Source: Bullera alba (Eukaryota > Basidiomycota > Tremellomycetes > Tremellales > Bulleraceae). Taken from it: a DNA stretch of 64,000 bases. The notes under the pieces are model-generated. The model worked only from the letters and a program-made list of their open reading frames with translations. It did no database searches and had not been told where the DNA came from. The position numbers and the translations under genes are program-made. The DNA lies in NCBI GenBank assembly GCA_001600095.1, contig BCIX01000006.1, forward strand, positions 1,178,001-1,242,000, in the 5' to 3' direction. Below are positions 11,501-25,235 of this stretch, one piece after another (the first letter of the stretch is position 1; the number at the start of each line of letters is the position of its first letter).

Positions 11501-11636
11501 TTGGCTTCTTGGACGCAGCCAACTTTTTATCCTGTTCTAGACCTTCCTGTCCGGAGAGGATGGACTCCTCCGACTCGGATCCAGAGGACGAGTCAGAGTC
11601 GGAATCCGAACCTCCAAGTCTGGCAAAGAAAGACAT
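8508..11636 (-). CDS. NIP1: Eukaryotic translation initiation factor 3 subunit C
   Basis: Eight exons (11636-11361, 11295-11201, 11151-10800, 10740-10528, 10471-10133, 10081-9899, 9849-9059, 9000-8508) sum to 913 codons. The N-terminus [20 protein letters not shown] and acidic runs are characteristic of eIF3c. The middle holds the eIF3c N-terminal domain ([20 protein letters not shown]), and residues about 600-840 hold the helical repeats and PCI winged helix ([20 protein letters not shown], then [17 protein letters not shown]). The last ~60 residues are an Arg/Gly-rich RGG tract. Family knowledge: the subunit is part of the eIF3 core and bridges eIF1/eIF5 to the 40S ribosome in the cytoplasm. 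The phosphorylatable Ser/Asp/Glu-rich head is conserved in fungi. Confidence 0.95.
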
Positions 11637-12136
11637 TGCGGGTGGGTGGGTTGATTTGGTTGAAATGGGTTGGACTGTGAATTGTCCTTTTGTTGGTTGT
11701 TCAGGTCGATATCGGCTCCCTTTGAAGTAGGCGAGGTCGATCGGTCTGTTTGACTGAATCTACTCCTTGTGCAAGATCTAGTCGTGGCTCGAGGCGCTTA
11801 TGGACCGAGTCTCTTGAGTATGAGCAGTCTATACACCACCTCCCTTTGGACATGAGCCACGCGAAACAAAAAGTCATGAGAGCAACGGGCCACAACTCCC
11901 ACTGAAATTATAATCCCGAAAATCACCGAGCAGTGTGGCACCGCCCATCTCCTCCTGCCCTGGCCTACACTTAAACTGTGCATGCGGCCTTGATCACAGT
12001 GATTGCGTGCATCAACCCCGAAAACCATGTACACCTCATATGAGCATTCACACCGAACCTCATCTCCCTCTGACTCCCGGATTCCCTATCACATCTGCGC
12101 ATACCGAAGCCTTTGATCGTCATATCTCTAGCTCAT
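11637..12136. other. Promoter of eIF3c and 3' flank of the MAP kinase gene
   Basis: About 500 bases upstream of the eIF3c ATG and downstream of the kinase stop. Short open frames here have no protein-like composition. No specific element recognised. Confidence 0.45.
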
Positions 12137-14324
<2,188 letters not shown>

Positions 14325-15328
14325 GGGGGAATGCTGGGGTCAACGGTGAGCAGGTCTGAGCTATCCAGTAGCTTATGACGGAAGGAAGAGCGCGAGTTGA
14401 CGGCCTGAGCTGTTGTCAATCAGAGATCGTGATGTCCCGTCGTATCAATGGGATGCTCACTATCGTGCCCGTTCCTCGCTCTGATGTCGATATGATAGTG
14501 CGACTGGCTATCTCTCCGACGATGATAACAAGGACGACGCGGTTCGAGCAGATACCCAGAGTGAGTGCTGGTTGCTGGTTGCTGGGCGAGAGCAGTTGAC
14601 CTGGGTGGACCGTGCCTGAAACGTTGAAATCCAATTCCGGTCCGTCTACCTTGGAACAATAAGCCGCCTGTCTCTTTGGCCTTCGCTGGGATGTGCAGAG
14701 CTCACAGTGGAGCGATACAGCTTACAGAGACCTTGCTACTGCCGGTCGACAAAAGGCGCAGAGAGCACCTTCGAGCTTCTATTGTCCTACAGAAGCGGTA
14801 TGGATGGCAACGCTGGCCCGGCCTGGCAGCCTCTGACACCCTGCCGAGTTGGGTAAGACGCCCCCGTTTCAGAATTCATCGTTTGGGCGCCTCAACGTCC
14901 GGGATCGCACGCATCTGCATGCATGTCCCGCCCAACGGGCTCTATCAGCAGTGGATACTCTACCTTAACGACCGGACGACCCGATCCTGAGCATCTGAAA
15001 CGGGCCCCAACCTGCTCCTATCCGAGTCCAGAACATGCAGAGAGGCTAAAGAACATGATATGGTGACGTGCATGAGTTTGGTCGTGTGGTCCCGTTACCG
15101 TACTACAACTGAGTACAAAAGACCCGTTGGTCTATGCACATTCTATGCCCACTCGTGCTGTATCGTATAACGATATTGTCATCAGGACAGGGACGTGATC
15201 GTAGCTCGTAACTCTCGTATACCCAAATCGATAAGATGTCATCTATGCGTCCAGCGGCCCGCAACCTCTGTAGAAGGCTGCGCCACTCGTTTTCTACGCT
15301 GCCATAGGGTCTAACACAGCAGTCTTCG
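14325..15328. other. Intergenic, kinase promoter
   Basis: One kilobase upstream of the MAP kinase ATG and downstream of RAD16. Several short frames exist on both strands, but none shows family motifs or splice-supported extension. Nothing further recognised. Confidence 0.45.
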
Positions 15329-18300
15329 TTACATCTTGAAGAGAAACCCAAGCTGAGAATAGGTCAGATCCTGATCGTCTCACCCTCCCGCGCCAGCAAC
15401 TCACATCCTCGACGGTCAACTTGCCCAGAGCTGCGTCTGGGTCCGTGTTCAACGCGGCTTCTGTCATGGCGAGCTTCTTGGCTTGTAATTGGACGATCTA
15501 CTCGAAATCAGCAAGAGGTCCTTCATGTGATTGACAAGCATGCCGCTGGGCAGTGCAAGTCCGAAGGTAGGGAAAGAGTGTTGATGGTGTAACAGTTGAA
15601 GTGACGTAATCACCCACCTGATCCTCGATCGAATCTTCCACTACCAACTTGACGACCTTGACAGGTCGTTTCTGGCCCAACCTGTGGATTCGGTCCATTG
15701 CTTGGTACTCAACCGACGGGTTCCACCATGAGTCCATCATGAACACCATCGAGGCTTCAGTTAGATTCTGGAACATTCATCAGCGTTGCTTAGGCTAGGT
15801 GACAGCCTGAGCTACTCACCAGAGCGACACCACCGGCTTTCAGCGAAATCAGGAAGACAGTGACTCCTGGTTCTTTCACTAGCGACAGGTCAGTTTGGTA
15901 GCACAAGCCAATCGCAAGGGGGACTGACTGAAATGCTGGATCGTCGCGTCTCGCTGTTGTGGCGTCATACCACCTTCCAATCGACAGATCTAGTCTTGTC
16001 AGCCTCATCGCTGTAGCTCGTCGGCTCATTACGCACATTGAAACCTGCCCGTTGGAGACGGAACGCGATGAGATCGAGGAAAGACACAAACTGCGAGCTG
16101 CCACCAGTGTCAGGAAACCTACCGCAATCGGTTGACCAAGTCGTTACTCACAAGACGAGTGACTTGATGGTGCTGTCCTGATTTCTGAGCTTTTCCAGTT
16201 CCTCCACCAGTGCCTCCAGCTTGGTAGAAGATCTCCAGCTCTAACGCAAATTAGCGTGTTGACCCTCAGAGTCGCTGACTCACCTCGAGGTTGAGTCGAC
16301 TCAGGATACCTTGCCTGGCCTTCTTCGCTCCGCCGTCATCCAGATCAATGGCCTCGGCCTCTAGGTCGATTGAGATTTCAATATGACAAACAGGGCATTC
16401 GGGCTAAATTGGAAGCATGATTTAGCAATTGTGTGTGATTGAGACGCAGCTGACCTCACCCTGCGTCCTCGGGTATTCTGCACTTCGAGGTACTGTCTGA
16501 TGCACTCTCGGTCGAATACGTGTTTGCACTGCGAAGCAATCGCGTCTTCGGCCTTCAAGCTCGTCAGCTCGGTTCCTGCGTCAATAAAGGAAAAGCTGAT
16601 TACAAACCTGGTCATTGCACAGTCTGCAGACGGTACCCTCCGGCATCTCTACATTGGCCATTGCGGTCTTGGACTTCAGGACCAGATCGGGATGACAGGC
16701 CATTTGTCGCACTGTGCTCATTAGCCTACGCATCAGAGACTTGCTTGCCTTAACTCACTCCTCGTGATCAGGGAGAAAATGTTGGAATAGTCTATGAACC
16801 AAACGTAAGCGCCGAAGTCGCCGAAAGGTGTGAAATAACCCACTGTTCAACACCGTTCCTTGGTCGATGTACGTCGCGAATTGCCTTTTGGCACCGGTGA
16901 ACAAGGACGAATACAGCTCTTTCTCGGCCGGGGAGAAGTAATCCCTTCGGACAGTGATGACTCGCGGTGGCAATCCCAGATCATCGGCTCTCTCCAGCTT
17001 TGTTCGCCTTGAGATCATGTCAGCTTGAGCCTTTGAATCCTCAAGAAGCTAACCTCAGCATCATTCGGTCGAGGAGGATTTTGAGCTTCTTGAACGCCGT
17101 GTGGCCCGGGTTACCGGTTTCAATACCATACTTGGCGATAGGTGTGAGAATCTAATTCATGACGATCAGCGTCTGCAGCAGAGCGTAGTACCGTGTTGCC
17201 AATTACCTCAGTATTCTAGAAGATACTCGTCAGCTATCATCCCTGGTCTTGTCCACAGTGATCAGCTGACTCACCCAGAAACAAACATGTTCCATGGGAC
17301 TATGACCACATTGGTCGCAATGCCGCTTGTCGCTGAACTTCCAGTGGAGCGCTTTGCAATCACATCGCTTACAGAAGTAGTGACTGATTCTCAATGAGCC
17401 GAATGCCGCTGTGATCCCAACAGATCGCTCACCTGAATGGGTCGGCGCCCAGGAATCTCACAAGCGAGTAGAGCTCTCCCACACGGTTTTGTAGCGGCGT
17501 TCCACTCAGACACCATTTGTACGTCGCATTGAGGGCGAAAGCGGCTTTGGCGGCATTCGTCGATCGTTCCTTGATATTATGGGCTTCATCCAGGATTACT
17601 CTGCAGAGAAGTCAGCTGGAACTGATACCGAACGGCAGGCAGCTGTCTAACCTGAACCACTCGAACTCGTGCATCGGAGACTTCTGCTTGATGTAGGTGT
17701 TGCCCTTCTTGAATCCATTCTGCTGCCTTCTGAATGCCGCCTCGAGTGTTCCATACGAGGACAGCACCTGGAGCTTTGGTCAGCTTGCTACCTTTTGAGG
17801 GTATACGGCAGCGGACGACTCACCACGTCGTACTTCTTCAGCTCGCTCGCTTTCATCCTCTGCTGTCCGTGCCAGAGACAAACGGTGAACCCCTCAGCAT
17901 GGGTCTCAATCTCATGTTTCCATTGCATGAGCGCGACGACCGGTGCGACCACAAGCGAGGGCTTCCTCCTTGGCTCGGACAGAAGTAACGCGATGGTCTG
18001 GATACTGATCGGGGTATATCAGCTGGCGTTTTTTGGTAAATTCCGGAGCTGACTCACGTCTTACCCATACCCATTTCATCTGCCAACATACCGCCCTTCC
18101 AAGTTCCCTCTTCCTGCTTCTTCATCCAATAGAGCGACTCCTTCTGGAATGGCAGGAGAGTGAGCTTGAGCGAAGGGTGCGCCTCCATTGGTACCGGCTT
18201 GACTGGCTCGACCTTGACCGCGAGGTCTCCCCAGACATTCTGAAGTTCAGGATGATGCTAATCCACGATCAATCGATGTTACGATTACTGCGACCACGTT

Positions 18301-19756
18301 TATGGACTCACGTGTTCGAGTCTGATCAGGTTCTTCTCGCCATTCGTCAACTTCCTTCCCAGCTCTTTCTTCATCACCCTCTCCTTCTTCTTGAACGGCG
18401 CTACTTCCTCCTCCCTCGCTCTCCTGGCCGCTCGCTTCTCCTCTTTGATCCTCTCGTAATCCTGCAGCGCCTCTGTGTCCATCAATGGGTCCATCATCCA
18501 TGGCTCTCCGTTATCGTCAACCGCGGCGCCATCCAGACGTTGACCTTTGCCTCTGGAAACTCTACCGCGCCTGGCGGGTTTAGGCTTGGCGACGACCGCT
18601 TCCGAGTCGTCAGATTCGTAGTCTGACCCATCAGACGACAAGCCCGACAGCGGGGAGTCCTCTCGAGAGAGACCAGTGGGCTCGTGGGGCGTCGCTTGCC
18701 CCGTCGACGTGCCGATGGTGGATGACGCCTCAGCGGGGGCACCGCCGCCATTCGCGCGCTCTGGATAGATCAATCAGCTTTGGATATTGGTTAATTCCCG
18801 GTGGAAGGAAGGTAGCTCACGCTCAGCAGCTCTTGCGACAGCGGCCCTGAGGGCAACTCTATTGTCACCTCTCCCACTGGCTTTCCGGAAGACTGGCTTC
18901 TTCGCCAGTCCTGGTGCAGTTTTACCGGCTTTCTTTGACCCCTTGGCCTTGGATAGGGGAAGGTCCGCGTCAGACTCGTCGGTATCTGCTGCTCCACCTC
19001 TGGATGCCTGCAGTGCATCTTGCAACTGATCTTCCTCCTCGTCTGTATCCATGGCGAAGTCTTTATCGTTTCGGTCATCGTCTGCCTCGGACACAGACGA
19101 CTCGTCGGAGAACGACTTCAGAGGAGAGGGTTCCTTCCTCGCCTTGCTAGCTCTTGTTTTAGCCTTGGCCTTGCCTTTGCCTTTGTTGGCAGGCGAGCTT
19201 GTCGCAATGTTATCGGCGGCAGCCGTTTCCAAAGCGAGAGAGGACATCGTTTCCTTCTTCACGGTCGAGTATTTGCCAATGTTGAAAGGTTGTGCAGAGT
19301 CTACAGCCTTGGTCTTGCGACCCGTCGATGGCTTACTGGTACCAGATCCAAGGGTGAGATTGTCGGCGCTCGTGGTCTTTTCGGAAGAAAGCTTCGAACT
19401 TCTGGTAGGGATGACCACTGAGTCCATGACGAACTTGGTCTGTGGAGCCGGAGAAGGAGGTGAGGCAGGGGCAGAGTCCACTGGGTTTGCTGCAGCCAAT
19501 GACACTATCAGCGACGTCGACAACGCAATTTCCAACACTCACCTTTTCTCTTCGTTCCCCTGCTTTTGGCATCTTTCAACAGAAGAAGATCTTCCTCCTC
19601 GGTTTCGTCGTCCAAGCTAGCTGGAGTAATCATACCGTTGTCCAGTGCGGTGAAGCTCTCGCTGCTTTTGTTGCCTGGGGTTGAAATGACCGACTCTGCT
19701 TTAGTCGAATCGGCTGGAGTGGGAAGGGAAGCTCGGGTCGAACGTCGGGGAGGCAT
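15329..19756 (-). CDS. RAD16: SNF2-family DNA helicase/RING protein, RAD16 type
   Basis: Multi-exon gene starting at [11 protein letters not shown] and ending LGFLFKM. The first ~350 residues are disordered and charged. The SNF2 ATPase follows: [11 protein letters not shown], Walker A in ADEMGMGKT split by an intron after the threonine, [19 protein letters not shown] box in [18 protein letters not shown], and [25 protein letters not shown] finger sits inside the helicase region (VCRLCND, then [16 protein letters not shown] and a Cys pair). The C-terminal helicase lobe has [32 protein letters not shown]. Family knowledge: Rad16 works with Rad7 in global genome nucleotide excision repair of UV damage. 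Rad5 also combines SNF2 and RING, but the HIRAN domain expected for Rad5 is not seen, so RAD16 is preferred. Confidence 0.88.
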
Positions 19757-20318
19757 GGTGAGGGAGGTGAAGGAAAGTGAGGGCTGAGAGATCGATGAAT
19801 ACAGATTGCACTGCGATCTGTTCGGACTGTTCTCTTCTGTAAGGATTGCGACGTTGAGAGGATACCGGACCTGACCTGATCTCGGTCAGTTTTTCTAGCT
19901 CTTCTGGAAAGTTGCTAGTACTCGACGACGAGGAAGGGTTGCTATCTCAGATCCCATACCTAGAGTGGAGCCTTTGGAGCTTTTAATGAGCGATCGACGA
20001 CGGGTGAGTCAACCGCCTGGACTTTTACTGGAGTTTGCCACCCGGCGATCTCCGTGGAATCAGGGTGATGTACCGTGGGAGTTCATTGGTGTGGCTGCGG
20101 AATCAAAAGCATTCGATGCGGTCGCGCATTGTGAGCAGGCGGTTATAAGCTGCGAATTGACTGCGAGTGAGCAGCATTGACAGTCGAGAACCATCTCCAA
20201 GCAAGTCGAGTCGAGTCAGGCGGGCTGGTGCGATCGAATCTAACGATCAGGGGGACAAAAGGAATCGACCAAGAGTCTGAACAAATTCGCTGGCGACTGC
20301 TCAATTCGACTCCCCATC
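19757..20318. other. Divergent promoter between RAD16 and the TM9SF gene
   Basis: 562 bases between two divergent starts. It contains no supported coding frame and must hold both promoters. No defined element was identified. Confidence 0.5.
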
Positions 20319-22265
20319 ATGCTCGGAAATATCGTCAATACCCTCGTCCCCTTAGTCCTCCTCCTGGCGCCATCACCCGCAGCCGCGTTCTACCTGCCTG
20401 GAACGGCGCCGAGAGACTATGAGGTCGGAGAGAAGATTGACGTCTTTGTCAATACCCTCACACCGATGCTCAACTCGAAATTACGGTCGCTCATCTCACA
20501 CGACTACTACGACGATAGATTCCACTTTTGTCGACCTGAAGGTGGACCAGTGAAGCAGCCCGAGTCGCTAGGCTCTATCCTGTTCGGAGACCGAATCCTC
20601 ACGAGCCCTTATGAGATCAAGATGATGGAGAACACGACATGTAACCTCCTCTGCAGGAGTGATGTCCCGAAGGAAGACGCAGTGTTCATGAACGATAGGA
20701 TAAAGGAGGATTACGGATTGAACTTTATCATCGATGGACTGCCATCGTCGGAGATGAAGAAGGATATCAAAACGGGAGAGACTTTCCTCGACGCTCAGGG
20801 CTTCAACCTCGGTGACGATGAGACAGATCCAGACCGACCGGCCTTGAACAACCACTACGACATCTATATCAACTACCACACTAGAGGCCCTAAGCAATTC
20901 AGAGTGGTCGGCGTGATGGTCTACCCACGTTCAGTCGACTCTATCACCCCCGGCGGCGGACCACCCGAATGTTTCGCAGAGCAACCCTACAGACTCTCCG
21001 AAACGACCGACAACGCTCTGTATTACACATACTCGGTCTCATTCCACGAATCAAGTGTACCCTGGGGGCTGCGGTGGGATGCGTACCTACATGTCTTCGA
21101 TCCAAAGATTCACTGGTTCAGTCTGATCAACTCGTTGGTCATCGGCGCTTTCCTCACCTTCATGGTCGCAATGGTCCTCTACCGAACGATATCAAAGGAC
21201 ATTAATCGGTACAACCAGATAGATCTCTCGGAGGATGTTCAAGAGGATTACGGATGGAAGCTGGTCCACGGAGAGGTCTTCCGGATGCCACAAAGACCAA
21301 TGGTCTTATCAGTATTCGTGGGCAATGGAAGTCATTTGGTCATCATGTGCGGCGTCACATTGATCTTCGCTCTGTTCGGCTTCCTATCGCCTTCCAATAG
21401 AGGTTCCCTCGCTACTGTCCTCCTCATCTGCTGGACATTGTTCGGTTGCGTGTCGGGATACGTCTCGTCTAGGATGTACTCGACACTCGGGGGAGATCAG
21501 TGGAAACCAAACCTCGTCCTCACCGCCGTCTTATTCCCCCTCATCATCTTCTCCTTGATCGGCATGCTCAACTTGTTCCTCATTGGAGCTGGCGCATCCG
21601 GTGCCGTGCCATTCGGTACTATCCTAGCAGTACTCCTCCTATGGTTCCTCATATCGGTACCGCTCTCCGTCGCTGGATACTTTTACGGTCTCAAACATGG
21701 ATCCTTCAGTAATCCAGTCAGAGTCAACCCGATCCCACGACAGATCCCGCCTAAACCATGGTACCTCCAGCCGATCCAGGCCGCGATTCTCGGTGGTATC
21801 CTCCCCTTCGGAGCGGCATTCGTCGAGCTGTACTTTGTTCTGTCGTCTCTATTCGGAAATAGGGCTTATTACGCTTTCGGCTTCCTCTTCTTGACATTCT
21901 GCGTCGTCGCCCTCACAACCGCCACCGTCACCGTGCTATTCGTCTACTTTGTCCTCTGCGCCGAGGAGTACAGGTGGCACTGGAGGGCTTTCCTTATCGG
22001 AGGAGGCAGCTCGTTTTGGCTGTTCACCTATGGGGTCTGGTACTGGGCCAGCAGGCTGAGCTTGGACAGCTTCACCAGTGTGGTCCTATACTTCGGATAT
22101 TTGTGAGTGGCATCACCAGGTCACATATGTGCATATGTGTGCTCGTACTGATACTCGAGTAGATTCCTCTTCTCGCTGCTAGACTTCCTGATAGGCGGTG
22201 CCATTGGGTACATAGCGTGCTATTTCGCATTGAGGAGGTTGTACGGGTCCATCCGGGTGGATTAG
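20319..22265 (+). CDS. Transmembrane 9 superfamily (EMP70/TMN) protein
   Basis: Two exons (20319-22102 and 22163-22265) give 628 codons. Residues 1-23 form a cleavable signal peptide ending AAAFYLPG. A luminal domain of about 250 residues follows, with YEVGEKIDVFVNTLTP and FGDRILTSPYEIKM as in the family. Nine hydrophobic helices fill the C-terminal half, beginning NSLVIGAFLTFMVAMVLY. The second exon encodes the last helix and the tail YGSIRVD, close to the KxD-type COPI-binding tail described for TM9SF proteins. Family knowledge: these Golgi/endosomal proteins affect adhesion, membrane protein sorting and metal homeostasis. Which of the yeast TMN1-3 is the orthologue cannot be settled here. 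Confidence 0.93.
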
Positions 22266-22481
22266 GGGGTAGCGATATGTGCGTCAGGGATGACAAGGGT
22301 TCCGCAGATACGACGATAGACGAAACGATGATAGACAGCGATCAATGACAATTATACGTTGCATACAGCATGGCCATGTGATGGTACAGAGGACATTCGA
22401 AGCGGGGTGATACGCAAACTCAGGGTACCAGTAGCCGGCTCTCAGGATGGCTTGACTGACAAGCTTGGGCTACCGGCATCG

Positions 22482-23479
22482 CTACTTGCTGATGCCATTA
22501 GCCTCCCGCCACTTCTGGGCGATGTCGATGATCTCCTTATTGCCAACTGCGACATATGCCTCGGAAGGTGGGTTGGCCACAAAATGCGCTACACAAGCAC
22601 CGACACTGCCAAACAGCGATCATCAGCCATCATTCCCCCCGCAATCAAGGCAAGCGGGTTCTGGTCTACCCACTCGTCACCGTCTACGCAGATTCTGCTG
22701 CCGAATCCAATCGCTCGAACGAACCTCGAGCCCCACTGGCCGACCAGCTCCATCGATCTAAGCTCGTCTCTACATTCGGGACGGCATCAGCATGTCTCGA
22801 GACACGAGGAGCCGGATGAAGGACAAGCTCACCTTGGACCCAAGAGGACACCGGGTTGCAGGATGACTAATGATTTGAAACCCATTTCTTTCAAGGCCTG
22901 ATTGACTTGTCCCTTCATCTTGAGGTAAGGGAACATCGAGTTGGGATCTCCTATCGACGACACGAACACCATCTATTTGATTTGATCGTCAGCATAGCCG
23001 TTCAAGCCCAGGTCACGGCGTCGATTCTCTTCCTCCGTCCGTCAGTTCTCGCTCCCGTGACCGAGCGTCACCACAACGGTAGAACGAATGAATCTCGGGC
23101 GGTCTGTGACGTATGAATGTAGACTCACTCTCTCTGCACCTTGCTCCTTGGCTCTCTTGGCCATGTCCACATTTAGCGTCACGTCGATCTTCTCTTGAGC
23201 CTCGAATGAACCGGCACTCCCCCTCGTCGTGCCTAATGCGCTAACATAGGTCGAGCCCGCCTTTGCAATAATCTGATCCGATTTGGGCACCTCGAACAGG
23301 TCATCCACCAGCACATGAGAGTATTGCGTCGACGGGTTGGCGGCGGTAGGCGTATTTATCGCCTTGCGGGCGATGGTGGTGATGTCGAAAGCGGTCTTTG
23401 AGGCCAAGAGCTGTTTCAAGCTCGCACTTCCAGTGAGCCCGGTCGCGCCGACAATTGTGACGGGAGAAGCAGTGGTCAT
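22482..23479 (-). CDS. FMP52: FMP52-like NAD(P)-binding atypical short-chain reductase, copy A
   Basis: Exon 1 (23479-23129) encodes the Rossmann start PVTIVGATGLTGSASLKQLL and LGTTRGSAGSFEAQEKIDV. Exon 2 starts at 22972 with MVFVSSIGDPNS, then FPYLKMKGQVNQALKEMGF and VILQPGVLLGPR. Later exons give DELRSMELVGQWGSRF and end VAVGNKEIIDIAQKWREANG. The YxxxK-like YLKMKG and the LQPGVLLG loop match yeast Fmp52 and animal HTATIP2/TIP30. Family knowledge: Fmp52 is associated with the mitochondrial outer membrane; its reaction is not known. It lies directly upstream, in tandem, of a close paralogue. The GATGLTG glycine motif is intact, suggesting NADPH binding. Confidence 0.85.
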
Positions 23480-23952
23480 GGTGTATGAGCTTGGAGTTTC
23501 TCAAAGGAAATAGATTGAAAGAGAGATGGAGTGAGAGAGGGAACAGAGACAGGTATTAGCAAAGTCGAAATCGAGTCCAGACTTCAGCAGATCGGTTATC
23601 GTCACCAGCTTGTACTCATACCGTTCGATGGCCGATATGGCCGTCGGCGTTCGACACCGTCGCAGAATCGTTGTACTTTACCTTGATGTGATCTGTAGTT
23701 GTTCGTGACTCGTGACTGTCATGGCGATACAGCATTGCAGGCCAGGCAATGGGGAGTTGCGCAGACATACTGGACACCGAGTAGACTACAAGTAAGACTC
23801 TGTCTGTCTACATCACCATTTCTCAGGCTTCGGCAGAGTGGTCTTCAACCTTCACGCATTCGATATCGAAATGATGCAACTCATGATCCAAAAGGCTCCA
23901 TTATCCCCTAAGCTAGTGCATCCATCTACATCTGCTGAATGTGGCCAAGCTG
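23480..23952. other. Spacer between the FMP52 paralogues
   Basis: About 470 bases holding the promoter of copy A and the 3' flank of copy B. A pyrimidine/purine-biased block lies just upstream of copy A. No gene supported. Confidence 0.45.
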
Positions 23953-24931
23953 TCAACCTAGCAGGGCTGCCTCTCGCCAATTCTGTGCCAATTGGATAAT
24001 CGTCTTGTTGTCCACAGCGAGGTATGCCTCTGAAGGGGGATTGGCCACAAAATACGCTACACAAGCGCCAACACTGCTCCTCTTCAGTGTCTATCTCTCC
24101 TGAGTGAGTCTGCTGAGGTGTGGACTCACTCATCACCCTCTACGTATTGCCGAACCCGACCCATCTTAGGAATCTCGAGCCCCATTGAGCCACCAGTTCA
24201 GGCGATCTCAGCTCGTCCCTGCACGATATGTCAGCCTCCCTCGTCTATCAGTGTGGCCACGATCCGGCCTGGCTAGGTCTGACTCACCTTGATCCGAGGA
24301 GAACGGCGGGTTGTAAGATCACCAGCGACTTGAACCCCATCTCCCTCAGAGCCTGATTGACTTGGCCTTTCATCCTGAAGTACGGGAAGATCGAGTTTGG
24401 GTCACCAATCGCCGAGACAAAGACCATCTAGCGGCAACAAGGTGTCAATACGTGACATACTGTTGTTCAGCCTTGCAGACACAGATCCCCCGAGCTCCAT
24501 CAGCGAGTCAGTGACCAAGTCATCCTTCGACTTCCAACGGCTTCACTCGTCATAACCTTGATCATTCGCAGCCGACTCACTCTCTCCGCCCCTTGTGCTT
24601 TTGCTCTACTCGCCATCTCTACATTCAGCGTCACGTCGATTCTCTCCTGCGCCGGGAAAGACCCTGCAGCTCCCCGAGTGCTCGCCAGACAGCTGACATA
24701 GGTCGAGCCCGGCTTGGCGACCATTCGATCCGAGTTCGGCACCTCGAATAGGTTGTCCACCTGCACATGAGACAATGTGGTCAATGCATTCCCCGGGGAG
24801 GCGGTCTTGATGGGTTTGCGAGCGATGATGATGAGGTCAAAAGCGGTTTTGGACGCCAAAAGGTGTTTCAAGCTCGCATCCCCGGTAAGCCCAGTTGCCC
24901 CGATGATTGTCACAGGTGTAGCGACTGACAT
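23953..24931 (-). CDS. FMP52: FMP52-like NAD(P)-binding atypical short-chain reductase, copy B
   Basis: Tandem paralogue of the gene ending at 22482, with the same exon layout: exon 1 from 24931 encodes PVTIIGATGLTGDASLKHLL and STRGAAGSFPAQERIDVTLN. The next has MVFVSAIGDPNSIFPYFRMK followed by GQVNQALREMGF. The end reads YLAVDNKTIIQLAQNWREAA and then a stop. The duplicates agree over most of their length, and intron positions coincide, so the duplication is post-intron and fairly recent. A few expected glycine and YxMKG residues are retained, so it looks functional. Both copies may have the same unknown mitochondrial role, or one may have specialised. An upstream in-frame extension exists but the ATG at 24931 aligns with copy A. 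Confidence 0.85.
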
Positions 24932-25235
24932 CGCAGTTGAAAGTGAGTTGGCGATGTATTGTAGGGTCAAGGGGCCTAGAGGTGGCCTAAGGGAGATAAG
25001 GAAAGATGCATAAGCGTTCTGCCCTTTTACCGATATCACAGATCGTCGATCACGGGCAGCTCCAAATGACCGGCTTCATGGCCGGCGGTCTCGGCCTCGA
25101 TAGCTGCTGGCCGTGTTCAGTCAATCAGGCATTTACTGTAGGTACATGCTGTACCGTATTCAAGTACATTCATCATACTCACTACCCTACACAATACGTT
25201 GAGCTATTTGAGTTTCTGCTCAGATCGACGTTGTT
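24932..25235. other. Promoter of FMP52 copy B and 3' flank of WDR70
   Basis: About 300 bases without a supported gene; no element recognised. Confidence 0.4.

Noticed and set aside
10674..11540. Long plus-strand open frame of 288 codons
   Set aside because: It is the complement of eIF3c exons. Its Ser/Leu/Arg-rich content mirrors acidic and Ser codons on the other strand.
14325..15328. Possible extra gene upstream of the MAP kinase
   Set aside because: Frames are short, lack splice-supported joins and show no motif.
19051..19620. Plus-strand frame of 189 codons
   Set aside because: Opposite strand of the disordered RAD16 N-terminus, whose minus frame joins the helicase through good splice sites.
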